64,000 nt of DNA, taken from NCBI RefSeq assembly GCF_001969855.1, contig NZ_MRBL01000017.1:124001-188000 (forward strand), written 5' to 3'. Shown in pieces: positions 33,699 to 43,042 of this stretch. This DNA is from Bacillus haynesii (GTDB lineage Bacteria > Bacillota > Bacilli > Bacillales > Bacillaceae). Under the pieces are notes generated by a model. It was not told the DNA's origin and did no database searches. It saw only the letters and a list, made by a program, of their open reading frames with translations. Position numbers and translations under genes: made by a program. Positions within the stretch are counted from its first letter, which is position 1; each line of letters starts with the position of its first letter.

Positions 33699-35099
33699 TT
33701 ACTTAATACCGATTATCATGGCGATCACAATCGCGGCGGCACCGATAATGATCCAGCCTGCGACAAGCTTCCAGACAAACTTGACCCAGCGTTCATAAGA
33801 GACGCCTGCGATTGACAGCGAAGCCATCAATACACCGGAGGTCGGGATGATTGAGTTGGTGATTCCGTCTCCGTACTGATACGCGAATACGGCAATCTGG
33901 CGTTCGAATCCCAATAAATCGGCCAGCGGAGCCATAAGCGGCATCGTTGTGGCTGCCTGTCCGCTTCCGGATGGAATAAATGTGTTAATCACGATTTGCA
34001 CGGCAAACATGCCGATGGCGCTGATTTCGTTCGGAAGCGAGCTGATGGCTGAAGCAAGGCTGTTGATGATCGTATCAATAATATGTCCGTTTTCCAATAC
34101 GATGACGATGGCACGGGCGAAGCCGACGATCAGCGCTCCGTATACAACCTGTTTCATACCTTCGACAAATGAATGGAAGGTGTTGTTGATGCCGAGTCCT
34201 CCCGCAAGGCCGGCGGCAAAGCCGATGATGAGAAACCCGGCCGACAGCTCACTTAAAAACCACCCCCATTGAAATACACCGAACATATTGATGCCGAAGC
34301 CCAATGCTGTGATCAACAGGACGAGACCGTGTCTTCCGGTAAAGGAAAGATCAGCATGTCCTGCGGCAGTCTCTTTATTCATCTCTGTTTCGCTTCCATA
34401 CATCAAACCGGTATTTGGGTGCGCTTTGACTTTTTGGGCGTACCGCATCACATAAAAAATGGAGAAACCGAGCATGGCAACATAAACGGCCAGTCTATAA
34501 CCGAAGGCGCTAAACACAGGGACTTCCGCAATTGTCTGTGCGATTCCGACTGTGAACGGGTTCAACATGCCGCCGGTGAATCCTGCAGCCGCGCCTAGGG
34601 AAATCATCGCCAGCCCGGTCATAGAATCATAGCCAAGCGCTCTTGCAACAGCGATTCCGATCGGAATAAAAATAATCGTCTCTTCAGACAAACCGATTGT
34701 TGCGCCTCCGATGGAAAAGACGAACATGGTGACGGGAATCAGAAGGAAGCCGCGTTTCTTCAAACGCTGCACGAGCACATGGACACCGGCGCGAATCATG
34801 CCGGTCTGATGGATGATGCCGAAAGCTCCGCCTATTAAAAAGATGTAAAAAATAATATCCGCCGATTGAATCATGCCTTCCGGTATGGCTTTAAATATTT
34901 CGAAAAAACCGACCGGACCGGCGTCAGTCTGCTTGTAGCTCCCTTGTACGATAACCGTTCGGCCGTCTTCTTCAACCCGCTCAAATTCCCCTGATGGAAT
35001 GAAGTATGAAGCCAGTGCAGCTAAAATGATAATGAAAAAAATCAAAGCATAAGTATGAGGGAAATGCAGTTTTGTTTTCTGGGGGGTGCCATTGCTCAT
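33699..35099 (-). CDS. YfcC-family membrane transporter
   Basis: 466 residues with 11-12 hydrophobic helices. It opens with a short soluble stretch before PHTYALIFFIIILAALASYFIPSGEF, quoted in part, the standard start of YfcC/AitC-type secondary transporters related to DcuC and AbgT. FIPSGSGQAATTMPLMAPLAD near residue 400 (quoted here as FIPSGSGQAATTMP) is the conserved substrate-site loop. ATG at 35099 after AAAGGAAA. It is divergent from an M20 amidohydrolase gene, which suggests that it imports the amide or peptide conjugate that this enzyme cleaves. Confidence 0.83.
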   Translation of the reverse strand: MSNGTPQKTKLHFPHTYALIFFIIILAALASYFIPSGEFERVEEDGRTVIVQGSYKQTDAGPVGFFEIFKAIPEGMIQSADIIFYIFLIGGAFGIIHQTGMIRAGVHVLVQRLKKRGFLLIPVTMFVFSIGGATIGLSEETIIFIPIGIAVARALGYDSMTGLAMISLGAAAGFTGGMLNPFTVGIAQTIAEVPVFSAFGYRLAVYVAMLGFSIFYVMRYAQKVKAHPNTGLMYGSETEMNKETAAGHADLSFTGRHGLVLLITALGFGINMFGVFQWGWFLSELSAGFLIIGFAAGLAGGLGINNTFHSFVEGMKQVVYGALIVGFARAIVIVLENGHIIDTIINSLASAISSLPNEISAIGMFAVQIVINTFIPSGSGQAATTMPLMAPLADLLGFERQIAVFAYQYGDGITNSIIPTSGVLMASLSIAGVSYERWVKFVWKLVAGWIIIGAAAIVIAMIIGIK

Positions 35100-35224
35100 T
35101 CCGTTCGTTTCCTTTATAATGTATTAATATTCATAGAATTATATATTTAAACATTTTGAGGATATGAGCTTTACTTTGTCAACCCTGGAAAAGAACTTTC
35201 GGTAATGGAGAAGGGAGAACCGTT

Positions 35225-36394
35225 ATGAAAAAACAAATTGAGAAGGAGATTGAAAATATCCGTGAAGAGCTGCTGCATATCAGCCAGTATATAGGCAATC
35301 ATCCTGAACTGGGGCACGAAGAATTCAAAGCTTCAAAGATTCTGTCCGAGGAGCTGAAAAAACACGATTTTCAGGTGGAATTAGGAACATGCAGCCTTGC
35401 GACGGCGTTTACGGCCGAGTTTGACAGCGGCCGTCCCGGCCCTTCCATAGGGTTTATGGCTGAATACGATGCATTACCTGACCTCGGCCATGCCTGCGGG
35501 CACAATTTGATCGGCACGATGGCGGTCGGCGCCGCAATCGGCATCAGCAAAGTCATTGCATCGTGCGGAGGGAAAGTGTACGTTTACGGAACGCCTGCGG
35601 AAGAGACGAAAGGCGGAAAAGTAACCATGGCCGAACAAGGGGTTTTTGATCACTTGGACGCCGCTATGATGGTTCATCCATATTGCAGGCACGAAAAAAG
35701 CGGGACATCGCTGGCGATGGATGCGATCCAATTCGAATTCTTTGGCAAGGCCTCGCATGCAGCGGGAGCACCTCACGAAGGAATCAATGCGCTAGATGCC
35801 GTCATTCAGACATTCAACGGCATTAATGCGCTCAGACAGCACATTCTCCCGGATGCCCGGATTCACGGGATTATTCCGGAGGGAGGGAAAGCGGCAAACG
35901 TTGTGCCGGATTATGCGGTTGCCCAGTTTTATGTCAGAGGAACGGAACGTGCTTATGTCAATGAACTGCTCGATAAAGTGAAAAATTGTGCAAAAGCAGC
36001 CGCGCTTGCGACTGGAGCCCGGCTTGAGAGCTCTTTTTATGAGCTGTCTTACGATGATTTGAAGACAAATGAAACGCTGTCAGACGCTTTTACACAAAAC
36101 ATGATCGAGTTGGGCGTCGACCCCGAATCGATTCATGAAAAAGCGGACGGAGGGGGTTCGGTTGATATGGGGAATGTCAGCCAGATCGCACCTTCCATTC
36201 ATCCTTATGTACAAATTTGCGATGAGCCGTACGCGTGCCACACACCCGAGTTTCGGGAGGCGGCCATGAGCAGCCAAGGGTTCGAAGGGTTGATGCTCGG
36301 CGCAAAATCTATGGCATTCACCGCATATGATGTACTCACCAATGAAGAGCTGCTGAAAAAAATAAAGGAAGAATTCAACCTTTTAAAACAATAG
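35225..36394 (+). CDS. M20-family metallo-amidohydrolase (AbgB/PM20D2-like)
   Basis: 389 residues. Metal-binding and catalytic pattern of the M20D aminoacylase group: HPELGHEEFKAS, DALPDLGHACGHN, TPAEETKGGK, HPYCRHE and the dimerisation-domain motif SHAAGAPHEGINALDA. It would hydrolyse an N-acyl amino acid, p-aminobenzoyl-glutamate-like conjugate or dipeptide with Zn or Mn. ATG at 35225 after GAAGGGAG. The divergent YfcC-family transporter is probably its partner. The real substrate cannot be told from sequence. Confidence 0.85.
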   Translation: MKKQIEKEIENIREELLHISQYIGNHPELGHEEFKASKILSEELKKHDFQVELGTCSLATAFTAEFDSGRPGPSIGFMAEYDALPDLGHACGHNLIGTMAVGAAIGISKVIASCGGKVYVYGTPAEETKGGKVTMAEQGVFDHLDAAMMVHPYCRHEKSGTSLAMDAIQFEFFGKASHAAGAPHEGINALDAVIQTFNGINALRQHILPDARIHGIIPEGGKAANVVPDYAVAQFYVRGTERAYVNELLDKVKNCAKAAALATGARLESSFYELSYDDLKTNETLSDAFTQNMIELGVDPESIHEKADGGGSVDMGNVSQIAPSIHPYVQICDEPYACHTPEFREAAMSSQGFEGLMLGAKSMAFTAYDVLTNEELLKKIKEEFNLLKQ

Positions 36395-36436
36395 AAGGTC
36401 AGAAGAGGGGATCGTCACGCCCAACCCTGATCTTGA

Positions 36437-36556
<120 letters not shown>

Positions 36557-36560
36557 CGGG

Positions 36561-36584
36561 AAGCCGCCGGGAGCCCGGCGGTTT
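36561..36584 (+). terminator. GC-rich terminator-like hairpin
   Basis: CCGCCGG (36564-36570) pairs with CCGGCGG (36575-36581) around GAGC, then TTT. The T-run is short, so termination may be partial. Confidence 0.6.
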
Positions 36585-36765
36585 CAGCGTGTCCAAACCC
36601 TCGCATTCGTTGTCAGGCCTGGTGAGTCAGTGCCTACGAATAGGAGAAGGACCGGCGGCTAACCAACCAGACGTCCTGCCTGAACGCCGCCATCATCACA
36701 TCCTGTGATAGTCTGCTCCGATGCTCGGCCTTCCTAGACTGCAAGGGTTGCGGGTCACGCTGAAA
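36582..36765 (+). ncRNA. Candidate structured RNA (multibranched, 184 nt)
   Basis: The ends TTTCAGCGTG (36582-36591) and CACGCTGAAA (36756-36765) form a perfect 10-bp closing helix. Next come AACCCT/AGGGTT (36596-36601 with 36744-36749), then four branches: ATTCGT/ACGAAT with inner AGGC/GCCT (36605-36641); GGCGGC/GCCGCC (36654-36691); ATCACA-TCC-TGTGAT (36695-36709); AGTCT/AGACT with inner CCGA/TCGG (36710-36740). There is no coding frame. A terminator follows at 36773-36806 on the plus strand, so I assign plus, but the minus strand folds equally. I cannot match it to a known RNA family; a MITE-like element is the alternative. Confidence 0.6.
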
Positions 36766-36772
36766 AGATGAC

Positions 36773-36806
36773 AAAATCCCAAAACTAAAAGTCGTTTTGG
36801 GATTTT
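36773..36806. terminator. Bidirectional terminator
   Basis: AAAATCCCAAAAC (36773-36785) pairs with GTTTTGGGATTTT (36794-36806). It abuts the stop codon of the GNAT gene on the minus strand and ends the plus-strand candidate RNA. Confidence 0.92.
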
Positions 36807-37258
36807 TACAGGTCGAGCGCTAAGCGGACCATATCGATGCAGCGCATGCCGTTTTCGTATATCGGATTCTCGTAATGTCTCAGGAAAAAGTCGCGGTCGA
36901 TGCCGGTGATTCTAAATCCGCATTTTTGATAGAGCGCCAGCTGGCCGATGCTTGAATTCCCGGTTCCGATTTCAATTGTCTTAAATCCTTGAGATTTTGC
37001 CGTTTCAATCGCATGCATAACCAATTGTCTGCCGATTCCTTTTCCCTGCAGCTCCTCTTTGACGGCGATATTGACGAGCTCTGCCGTTTCAGGTCTCGTC
37101 GGCAGCAGTACATAGACACCAGCAATCCGGCGGTCGATTTCGGCTGTAAAGCACTGTCCCCGTTTGAGATAATCGTTAACCAGTTTTTCGGAAGGGTCTG
37201 CCGTCAACAGTAAATCAAGCGGTGGCTCATGTTCCGGATATAACCTCTGAATATTCAT
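36806..37258 (-). CDS. GNAT-family N-acetyltransferase
   Basis: 150 residues from the ATG at 37258, nine bases after AAAGGAG; the longer frame to 37384 has no ribosome binding site. Acetyl-CoA motif A is present: VNIAVKEELQGKGIGRQLV, with the Q/RxxGxG/A loop as QGKGIG, followed by GTGNSSIGQLALYQKCGFRITGI, here quoted in part as IGQLALYQKCGF. The acceptor substrate is unknown. It is transcribed alone, divergent from the amidase. Confidence 0.85.
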   Translation of the reverse strand: MNIQRLYPEHEPPLDLLLTADPSEKLVNDYLKRGQCFTAEIDRRIAGVYVLLPTRPETAELVNIAVKEELQGKGIGRQLVMHAIETAKSQGFKTIEIGTGNSSIGQLALYQKCGFRITGIDRDFFLRHYENPIYENGMRCIDMVRLALDL

Positions 37259-37357
37259 TTCACTCATCTCCTTTTGATCTAAACTGAAAACATTGAAATC
37301 CCCAAAAGGCTCATGCACAATAGTAAACACAAGCGAACAGTAAAGTGAGGTACTGAT

Positions 37358-38857
37358 ATGAATAGATCTGACTATATGAAGCATGACGCAGTTGCTTTAT
37401 CTAAGCTTATCAAACATGGGGAAGTAACGGTGAATGAATTAATTGACGCTGCTTTTTCCCGTCTTGAAGAAGTTAATCCAGAACTGAATGCGGTCATTCG
37501 GACGAGAAAAGAGCAAGTCAAACATGAATGCAAACAGCTTGATATCAGACAGCAGCCGTTTGCCGGGGTGCCGATCCTTTTAAAGGATATCTCCCAAGCG
37601 TTGAAAGGGGAGCCTCTTACAGCCGGAGCCAAGCTGCTTTCAGCTTATCAACCAAAGCGCGATTCGAATTTCGTCGCTAAATTGCGCGGCGCCGGTTTTT
37701 TATTTCTCGGTCAAACGAATACGCCCGAATACGGATTGAAAAATATTTCTGAGCCTGAATTATATGGGCCGTCGCGAAATCCCTGGAACACCGATTATTC
37801 ACCAGGTGGTTCAAGCGGCGGTTCTGCTGCTGCGGTGGCGGCCGGAATCGTTCCCCTTGCAGGGGCTAGCGACGGGGGAGGCTCCATCCGGATCCCCGCT
37901 TCCTTTACCGGGCTATTCGGTCTGAAGCCGACCCGGGGCAGAACGCCTGTAGGGCCGGGCGCCGGGCGGCAGTGGCAGGGGGCATCGATTGATTTTGTGC
38001 TGTCACGTACGGTCAGAGACAGCGCTGCGCTCCTAGATATTTTGCAAACCGTTCAGCCTGAAGCTGCTTTTCAAACGCCTTTATTTCCAGGCCATTATGA
38101 AGAGGATATGAACAAAGGGCTGGAGCGCCCTTTGAAAATCGCATTTTCTGTAGAATCACCCGTCGGAACGCCTGTCAGTGATGAAGCCAAACAAGCAGTC
38201 CGCCGTACCGTTCGATGGCTGGAAGCGCAGGGACACCATGTCGAAGAGCAGACAAACGGGGTTGACGGACTCCGGTTAATGGAGAACTACTACTTAATGA
38301 ACAGCGGCGAAATTTCCGCGATGATCCTGGGAATGGAAAAAACGCTTGGAAGAGCGATCACTGTTCAGGACGTTGAAATTGTCACATGGGTGTTGAATGA
38401 AGCGGGCAAAAAAGTGTCGGCAGCCGAATTTACGGCAAGCCTTGCTTCCTGGGATCAAGCAGCTGCACAAATGGCGGCGTTTCATGAGACCTATGATCTG
38501 TATGTGACCCCGGCAACGGCTTACCCCGCTCCAAAGGTCGGCGAGCTTACCCATACCGAAAAAGAAGCCGAAGCGCTCCTGAAAGTGAGTGAGCTGGAAA
38601 AAAGCGAGCAGCAGTCGCTGATTTATCAAATGTTTTTGAAAAGCTTAACATATACACCATTCACACAGCTTGCCAACTTAACCGGACAGCCTGCAATGAG
38701 CGTCCCGGTCCACCTGACAAATGAAGGTTTGCCGCTCGGCGTTCAAGTGACGGCTCCGAAAGGAAAGGAACACTGGCTGCTTCGCACCGCCCATTTATTA
38801 GAGCAATCAGACTTATGGATCGGAATGAAAGGCAATCCAATGTTCGGCAGTCTATAA
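37358..38857 (+). CDS. Amidase-signature enzyme
   Basis: 499 residues. Amidase-signature fold with the Ser-cisSer-Lys triad: Lys in PILLKDIS (about residue 77), the glycine-serine block [17 protein letters not shown], and the nucleophile region [22 protein letters not shown], cited in part as [10 protein letters not shown]. It hydrolyses a carboxamide; the length and N-terminus are nearer to free-standing amidases than to GatA, since no gatB or gatC is near. ATG at 37358 after GTGAGGT at moderate spacing. Substrate unknown. Confidence 0.87.
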   Translation: MNRSDYMKHDAVALSKLIKHGEVTVNELIDAAFSRLEEVNPELNAVIRTRKEQVKHECKQLDIRQQPFAGVPILLKDISQALKGEPLTAGAKLLSAYQPKRDSNFVAKLRGAGFLFLGQTNTPEYGLKNISEPELYGPSRNPWNTDYSPGGSSGGSAAAVAAGIVPLAGASDGGGSIRIPASFTGLFGLKPTRGRTPVGPGAGRQWQGASIDFVLSRTVRDSAALLDILQTVQPEAAFQTPLFPGHYEEDMNKGLERPLKIAFSVESPVGTPVSDEAKQAVRRTVRWLEAQGHHVEEQTNGVDGLRLMENYYLMNSGEISAMILGMEKTLGRAITVQDVEIVTWVLNEAGKKVSAAEFTASLASWDQAAAQMAAFHETYDLYVTPATAYPAPKVGELTHTEKEAEALLKVSELEKSEQQSLIYQMFLKSLTYTPFTQLANLTGQPAMSVPVHLTNEGLPLGVQVTAPKGKEHWLLRTAHLLEQSDLWIGMKGNPMFGSL

Positions 38858-38863
38858 CCGCAT

Positions 38864-38901
38864 AAAAGAAGACCGGCCGTTAATCAGGCCGGTCTTCTTT
38901 T
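38864..38901. terminator. Bidirectional terminator between amidase and pepF
   Basis: AAAAGAAGACCGGCC (38864-38878) is perfectly complementary to GGCCGGTCTTCTTTT (38887-38901). It covers the pepF stop codon. Confidence 0.95.
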
Positions 38902-40715
38902 GTATCGTACAGTTTTTCAAGCTCGTCAACCAATGTTCCGACATACGCCACAGCCCGGCGGACCGGTTGATCCGTCGACATGTCAACACCGGTGTGTTTC
39001 AACAAGTCCAGCGGCTTCATTGTACCGCCTGCTTTTAAAACGTTCAGCCATCTGTCGACGGCAGGGCGGCCTTCTTCTTTGATTTGCTGAGAGACGATCG
39101 TCGATGCTGTCAGCCCGGCTGAATAGGTGTAAGGATATAACCCCATGTAATAGTGTGGCTGACGCATCCACGTTAAGCCTGCTCCTTCATCAAGCTTTAC
39201 TCCGCTGCCCCAGAATTCGGACAGCACGGCGTTGGTTTGTTCAGACAGTACGGAGGCTGTAAGTGCGCACCCCTGTTCGGCGAGTTCGTAGACTCTCCGC
39301 TGATATTCCCCTTCAAGCAGATGGGTGACGAAATTATGGTAATACGTGCCCATCAGCTGGTTGATGACCCAGCGCTTCATTTTCGGGTCATTTGTTTTGG
39401 AAAACAAATGCTGGGCGAGAAGCATTTCGTTCATTGTAGAAGGCGCTTCAATAAAATATAGAGACGGTCTGACGTTCATGATGCGCTGCTTGCGGTTTGC
39501 GAAGTAGAAATGGCCGGCATGACCGAGTTCATGGGCAAGTGTAAAGGCATCCCGCATCGTATCCGTCCATGTCATCAAAATGAAAGGATGCACCCCGTAC
39601 GGGCTTGAACAAAACGCGCCCGTAGATTTGCCGATGTTGTCAGCGAGATCAACCCACCGCTCAGTCAAGGCGGTTTCCATGACTTCCGCGTACTCCGGTC
39701 CCATCACTTGTAAAGCGTCCAGGATCATGCGGCCGGCCTGTTCGTAAGTCGTCTTTGGACTGAAGTCGTGATCGAGCGGAGCCTGCAAATCGCAGAAGCG
39801 CATCTCGTCAAGGTCTAATACGCGTTTTTTCAAGGCGGCATACTTGCGCATATGAGGTGCAAGTTCGTTTTTAATCACATCAAGCTGGTTGTGGTACATT
39901 TCGAGCGTGACGCTTTGCGGCTGAAGAAGCATATGGGTGACGGATTCATATCCGCGCAGCCTTGACATGCCGACCTGTTTTTTGACTTCTGTTTCATAGA
40001 TGGCGGCGATGGTGTTTTTGTATGTTTGCAGGGTATTTGTAAAGGAGTCAAATGCGGTTCTGCGAATATGCGTATCAGGAGAGAACATGTATTTTCCTTC
40101 ATATAACGCGAACGAATTAGCCAGCTCATTGCCGTTCCGGTCCTGAATCGGGGAAAATTGCATATCCGCAAGCTTCGCCATCCCGAAAATTTTGTACGGT
40201 GCATCATGTACTTCACCTAATATGGCTAACGCTTCCTCTGTTTCGGGAGCAAGTTTATACGGCTTGCGCTCCATTATCTCCATCAGCATTTTGCTGAAAG
40301 GCTCCAGTCCTTTCTCGCTTTTTATGTACGTCTCCACTTGATGTTCGGGGAATTCGAGAATTTCCGATTGGATAAATGAAAGCCCGGCGTTTAGTTTAGC
40401 TTGCAGTGCGGCCATCCTTGAAGCATCGGCTTGGTTGACGGGGTTTGTCAAATCTTCGGACTTTCTGAGGTGAGTATAGGCGACGGTCCGGATTAGACGC
40501 TCTAGCAGTTTTTCCTGGAGCATTAAACAATCGAGCAACACGTCAGCTCCTTCGTGAAGCCTTCCTTTAAAAGAGCCGATCAATACGAGATCTTCCTCAA
40601 TTTTTACAAGTGCGTCTTCCCAAGCTTCATAAGAAGAAAATAAATCAGTAAGATTCCAAGTCAGTTCCTGCGGCACCTCAGAGCGCTTCGGTCTTTTTTC
40701 TGCCACTTTTTCCAA
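38880..40715 (-). CDS. pepF: Oligoendopeptidase F, M3 family
   Basis: 611-residue cytoplasmic zinc peptidase. The metal site is FTLAHELGHAGHFY (HExxH), with the third ligand region IEAPSTMNEMLLAQHLF downstream, both typical of PepF. N-terminal domain begins TWNLTDLFSSYEAWE. TTG start at 40715 after GGGGAGG. It cleaves oligopeptides of roughly 7-17 residues, in peptide recycling or nutrition. B. subtilis carries related genes (yjbG); whether this is that orthologue or a second copy cannot be decided here. Confidence 0.92.
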   Translation of the reverse strand: MEKVAEKRPKRSEVPQELTWNLTDLFSSYEAWEDALVKIEEDLVLIGSFKGRLHEGADVLLDCLMLQEKLLERLIRTVAYTHLRKSEDLTNPVNQADASRMAALQAKLNAGLSFIQSEILEFPEHQVETYIKSEKGLEPFSKMLMEIMERKPYKLAPETEEALAILGEVHDAPYKIFGMAKLADMQFSPIQDRNGNELANSFALYEGKYMFSPDTHIRRTAFDSFTNTLQTYKNTIAAIYETEVKKQVGMSRLRGYESVTHMLLQPQSVTLEMYHNQLDVIKNELAPHMRKYAALKKRVLDLDEMRFCDLQAPLDHDFSPKTTYEQAGRMILDALQVMGPEYAEVMETALTERWVDLADNIGKSTGAFCSSPYGVHPFILMTWTDTMRDAFTLAHELGHAGHFYFANRKQRIMNVRPSLYFIEAPSTMNEMLLAQHLFSKTNDPKMKRWVINQLMGTYYHNFVTHLLEGEYQRRVYELAEQGCALTASVLSEQTNAVLSEFWGSGVKLDEGAGLTWMRQPHYYMGLYPYTYSAGLTASTIVSQQIKEEGRPAVDRWLNVLKAGGTMKPLDLLKHTGVDMSTDQPVRRAVAYVGTLVDELEKLYDTKEDRPD

Positions 40716-40785
40716 TGTACAGCCTCCCCTTGAAAGTATTTCGTGTTTCTAATTAATTATATAAAAGACGGCAGCAGAATGAAAT

Positions 40786-40815
40786 AAAAAACGACGGCTT
40801 CTGAAGAAACCGTCG
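40786..40815 (-). terminator. Terminator of the YeaQ-like gene
   Basis: On the minus strand CGACGG (40815-40810) pairs with CCGTCG (40797-40792), with a GTTTC/GAAGC-type inner stem, followed by TTTTTT. Confidence 0.8.
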
Positions 40816-40830
40816 CAAATCGTCCGCTTA

Positions 40831-41097
40831 TTAAGCATTGCGGTTTCGTCCGCCCATGCTTCTCATGACGAGGCTGACGATGAAGATCAAAATGATCGCC
40901 CCGATCAGGGCCGGTATGATATTAAACCCGCCGATCGTCGGACCCCAGCGTCCCAAAATCATGGAGCCGAGCCATGAACCGATAAATCCCGCAATAATAT
41001 TTCCAATGATTCCTCCGGGTACATCACGCCTGATAATGAGGCCGGCCAGCCAGCCTAAAATTCCGCCGATGATCAATGACCAAATAAATCCAAACAT
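40831..41097 (-). CDS. GlsB/YeaQ/YmgE-family small membrane protein
   Basis: 88 residues with three hydrophobic, glycine-rich helices and the family blocks GGILGWLAGLI, GGIIGNIIAGFIGSWLG and PALIGAIILIF. The match to B. subtilis YwzA/YdaS is close; in B. subtilis such genes belong to the general stress group. ATG at 41097 after AAGGAGG. Probably a membrane stress protein; no biochemical role is known. Confidence 0.87.
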   Translation of the reverse strand: MFGFIWSLIIGGILGWLAGLIIRRDVPGGIIGNIIAGFIGSWLGSMILGRWGPTIGGFNIIPALIGAIILIFIVSLVMRSMGGRNRNA

Positions 41098-41267
41098 TGA
41101 ACAAAACCTCCTTGTTTTTTAGACATTTTCAGCCTTATACCTATCTTTTGGAATTCGTGAATAAATATACAAATTTTCTCTAAATGAAACCATTCGGGCG
41201 AACAAACGTATGGAATACGGACACCTAGAACAGGCATAAGACGCTTAAATCAAGAGAGGAGAGTAAA

Positions 41268-42983
41268 ATGAGACAGCCTATAAAGGAATTAAAAGGCTTT
41301 CGGGCATTTGCCCTGGAAAAAATGAAGGAGTGGAACGTTCCCGGAGCCGCTGTTGCAGTCATTAAGGAAGACGAGATCATCATGGCGGAAGGGTTTGGAT
41401 TCAGGGATAAAGAGCGGAAATTAAAGGTAAACCCGGAAACGGTATTTGCGATCGGTTCCGCCTCCAAGTCATTTACAACGGCGGCGATGGCAGTTTTGGC
41501 TGATGAAGGGAAAATGGAATGGGACAAGCCGGTAAGAGAGTATCTTCCTGAGTTTAAGATGCATGATCCGGTGGCAACTGAACGGATGACTCCCCGTGAT
41601 CTGGCGTGCCATCGTTCGGGCCTTCCAAGACACGAAATGATGTGGTACAATTCCTCTTTTTCAAGGGAAGAGCTTTTCAGACGGGTCCGCTACCTTGAGC
41701 CGAATTTGGATTTTCGATCAAAATGGCAGTATCAGAATCTGATGTATATGACGGCCGGTTATCTTGCGGGAAGAATAGCGGGGACGACATGGGAGGATCT
41801 TGTTTATGAGCGGCTTTTCAAACCTTTGCATATGACATCCAGCAGCTTTTCGGTCGAAGATATGCAAAAGCTTTCCGATTTTGCCTTTCCATATCAAGAG
41901 AAAAACGGAACGATTGAAAAAATTTCTTTTCGCAATATCGATGTGATCGGGCCGGCTGGATCGATCAATTCCAATGCTGTGGATATGGCAAATTGGGTGC
42001 TGCTTCAGCTTGGCAGCGGCAAATTCAGCGGGATTTTATCAGAGGGAAGCCTTCATGAACTGCATACGCCTTGCATTTCCTGCGACTCTATTATTAAAGC
42101 GAAGGAACTTCCGGTCTGCAGCTATGGGCTCGGCTGGTTTGTTGAACCGTACCGGGGCAGCCATATGATTCATCATGGGGGAAATATTGACGGTTTTTCA
42201 TCGCTTGTCGCTTTCATGCCTTATGAAAAAATCGGGATTGTCATTTTAACAAATATGAACGGCAGCTTTCTCCCAAATGTTCTGGCGTTTAATATTTTTG
42301 ACCGCTTGCTTGGATTGGAAGAGATCGATTGGAGCGGTCGGCTGAAAGGCGAAGCGGAAAAAATAATGAAAGCCGCTTTAGGAGTGGATCGAACCGCGGA
42401 TCTTACCAAAATTGAAGGAACGACTCCTTCTCATGCCCTGAAGGACTACACAGGTGTATACGAGCATCCCGGCTACGGCGAAATCAAAATAGAGCTGAAA
42501 GACGGCGTGTTACAGGCGCTCTTCAATTCGTTTGTGATGCCTTTGAAGCATTATCATTACAATATATTCGAGATGAAAATGCCGCTCACGGAGATGGCGA
42601 TGCTCGCATCCTTCGACACTGATATACACGGACATATCAGCCGCCTTTCCGTACCGTTTGAAATGGCGGAAGGCGCTGGAAAAATCGAATTTGTCAGGAA
42701 GCCGGATCAGCAATTGTACGACCCTGAATTTCTTGCTTCTTTAACAGGGGAATATGCATTGGAAGATGGAACAGATGTCGTTGTGTCTCTCAGAAACAAC
42801 CGGACGCTCTGGGTTTCATTGCCCGGTCAGCCTGATTACGAACTTGAACCTTACCTTGAGTTGACATTTCAAATCAAAAATCTGCCGGGTTTCAGCGTCC
42901 GATTTGAAGCTGGCGATTCCGGACAGGTAACAGGTTTGCGCTTCATCCAGCCGAATGGAGAATTTCCTGCTGTCCGGAAATAG
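41268..42983 (+). CDS. Beta-lactamase-fold serine hydrolase (class C / PBP4*-like)
   Basis: 571 residues, no signal peptide, so probably cytoplasmic. SxxK nucleophile motif SASK (about residue 66) in AIGSASKSFTTAAM, the YxN equivalent in YQNLMYMTAGYLAG, and HGG in IHHGGNIDGFSS. The C-terminal 200 residues form a beta-rich domain (DUF3471-type, GVYEHPGYGEI) as in esterase-like members. It could hydrolyse D-amino acid esters, peptides or esters. ATG at 41268 after AGGAGAG. Confidence 0.83.
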   Translation: MRQPIKELKGFRAFALEKMKEWNVPGAAVAVIKEDEIIMAEGFGFRDKERKLKVNPETVFAIGSASKSFTTAAMAVLADEGKMEWDKPVREYLPEFKMHDPVATERMTPRDLACHRSGLPRHEMMWYNSSFSREELFRRVRYLEPNLDFRSKWQYQNLMYMTAGYLAGRIAGTTWEDLVYERLFKPLHMTSSSFSVEDMQKLSDFAFPYQEKNGTIEKISFRNIDVIGPAGSINSNAVDMANWVLLQLGSGKFSGILSEGSLHELHTPCISCDSIIKAKELPVCSYGLGWFVEPYRGSHMIHHGGNIDGFSSLVAFMPYEKIGIVILTNMNGSFLPNVLAFNIFDRLLGLEEIDWSGRLKGEAEKIMKAALGVDRTADLTKIEGTTPSHALKDYTGVYEHPGYGEIKIELKDGVLQALFNSFVMPLKHYHYNIFEMKMPLTEMAMLASFDTDIHGHISRLSVPFEMAEGAGKIEFVRKPDQQLYDPEFLASLTGEYALEDGTDVVVSLRNNRTLWVSLPGQPDYELEPYLELTFQIKNLPGFSVRFEAGDSGQVTGLRFIQPNGEFPAVRK

Positions 42984-43042
42984 CAGCAGAAGACATATTT
43001 CGATTTATTTCCCGAGAAATATACAGGTGTGAGCCAGCCTAG

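Noticed and set aside
33627..33815. 62-codon plus-strand frame
   Set aside because: Mostly antisense to the conserved C-terminus of the YfcC-family transporter; no Shine-Dalgarno.
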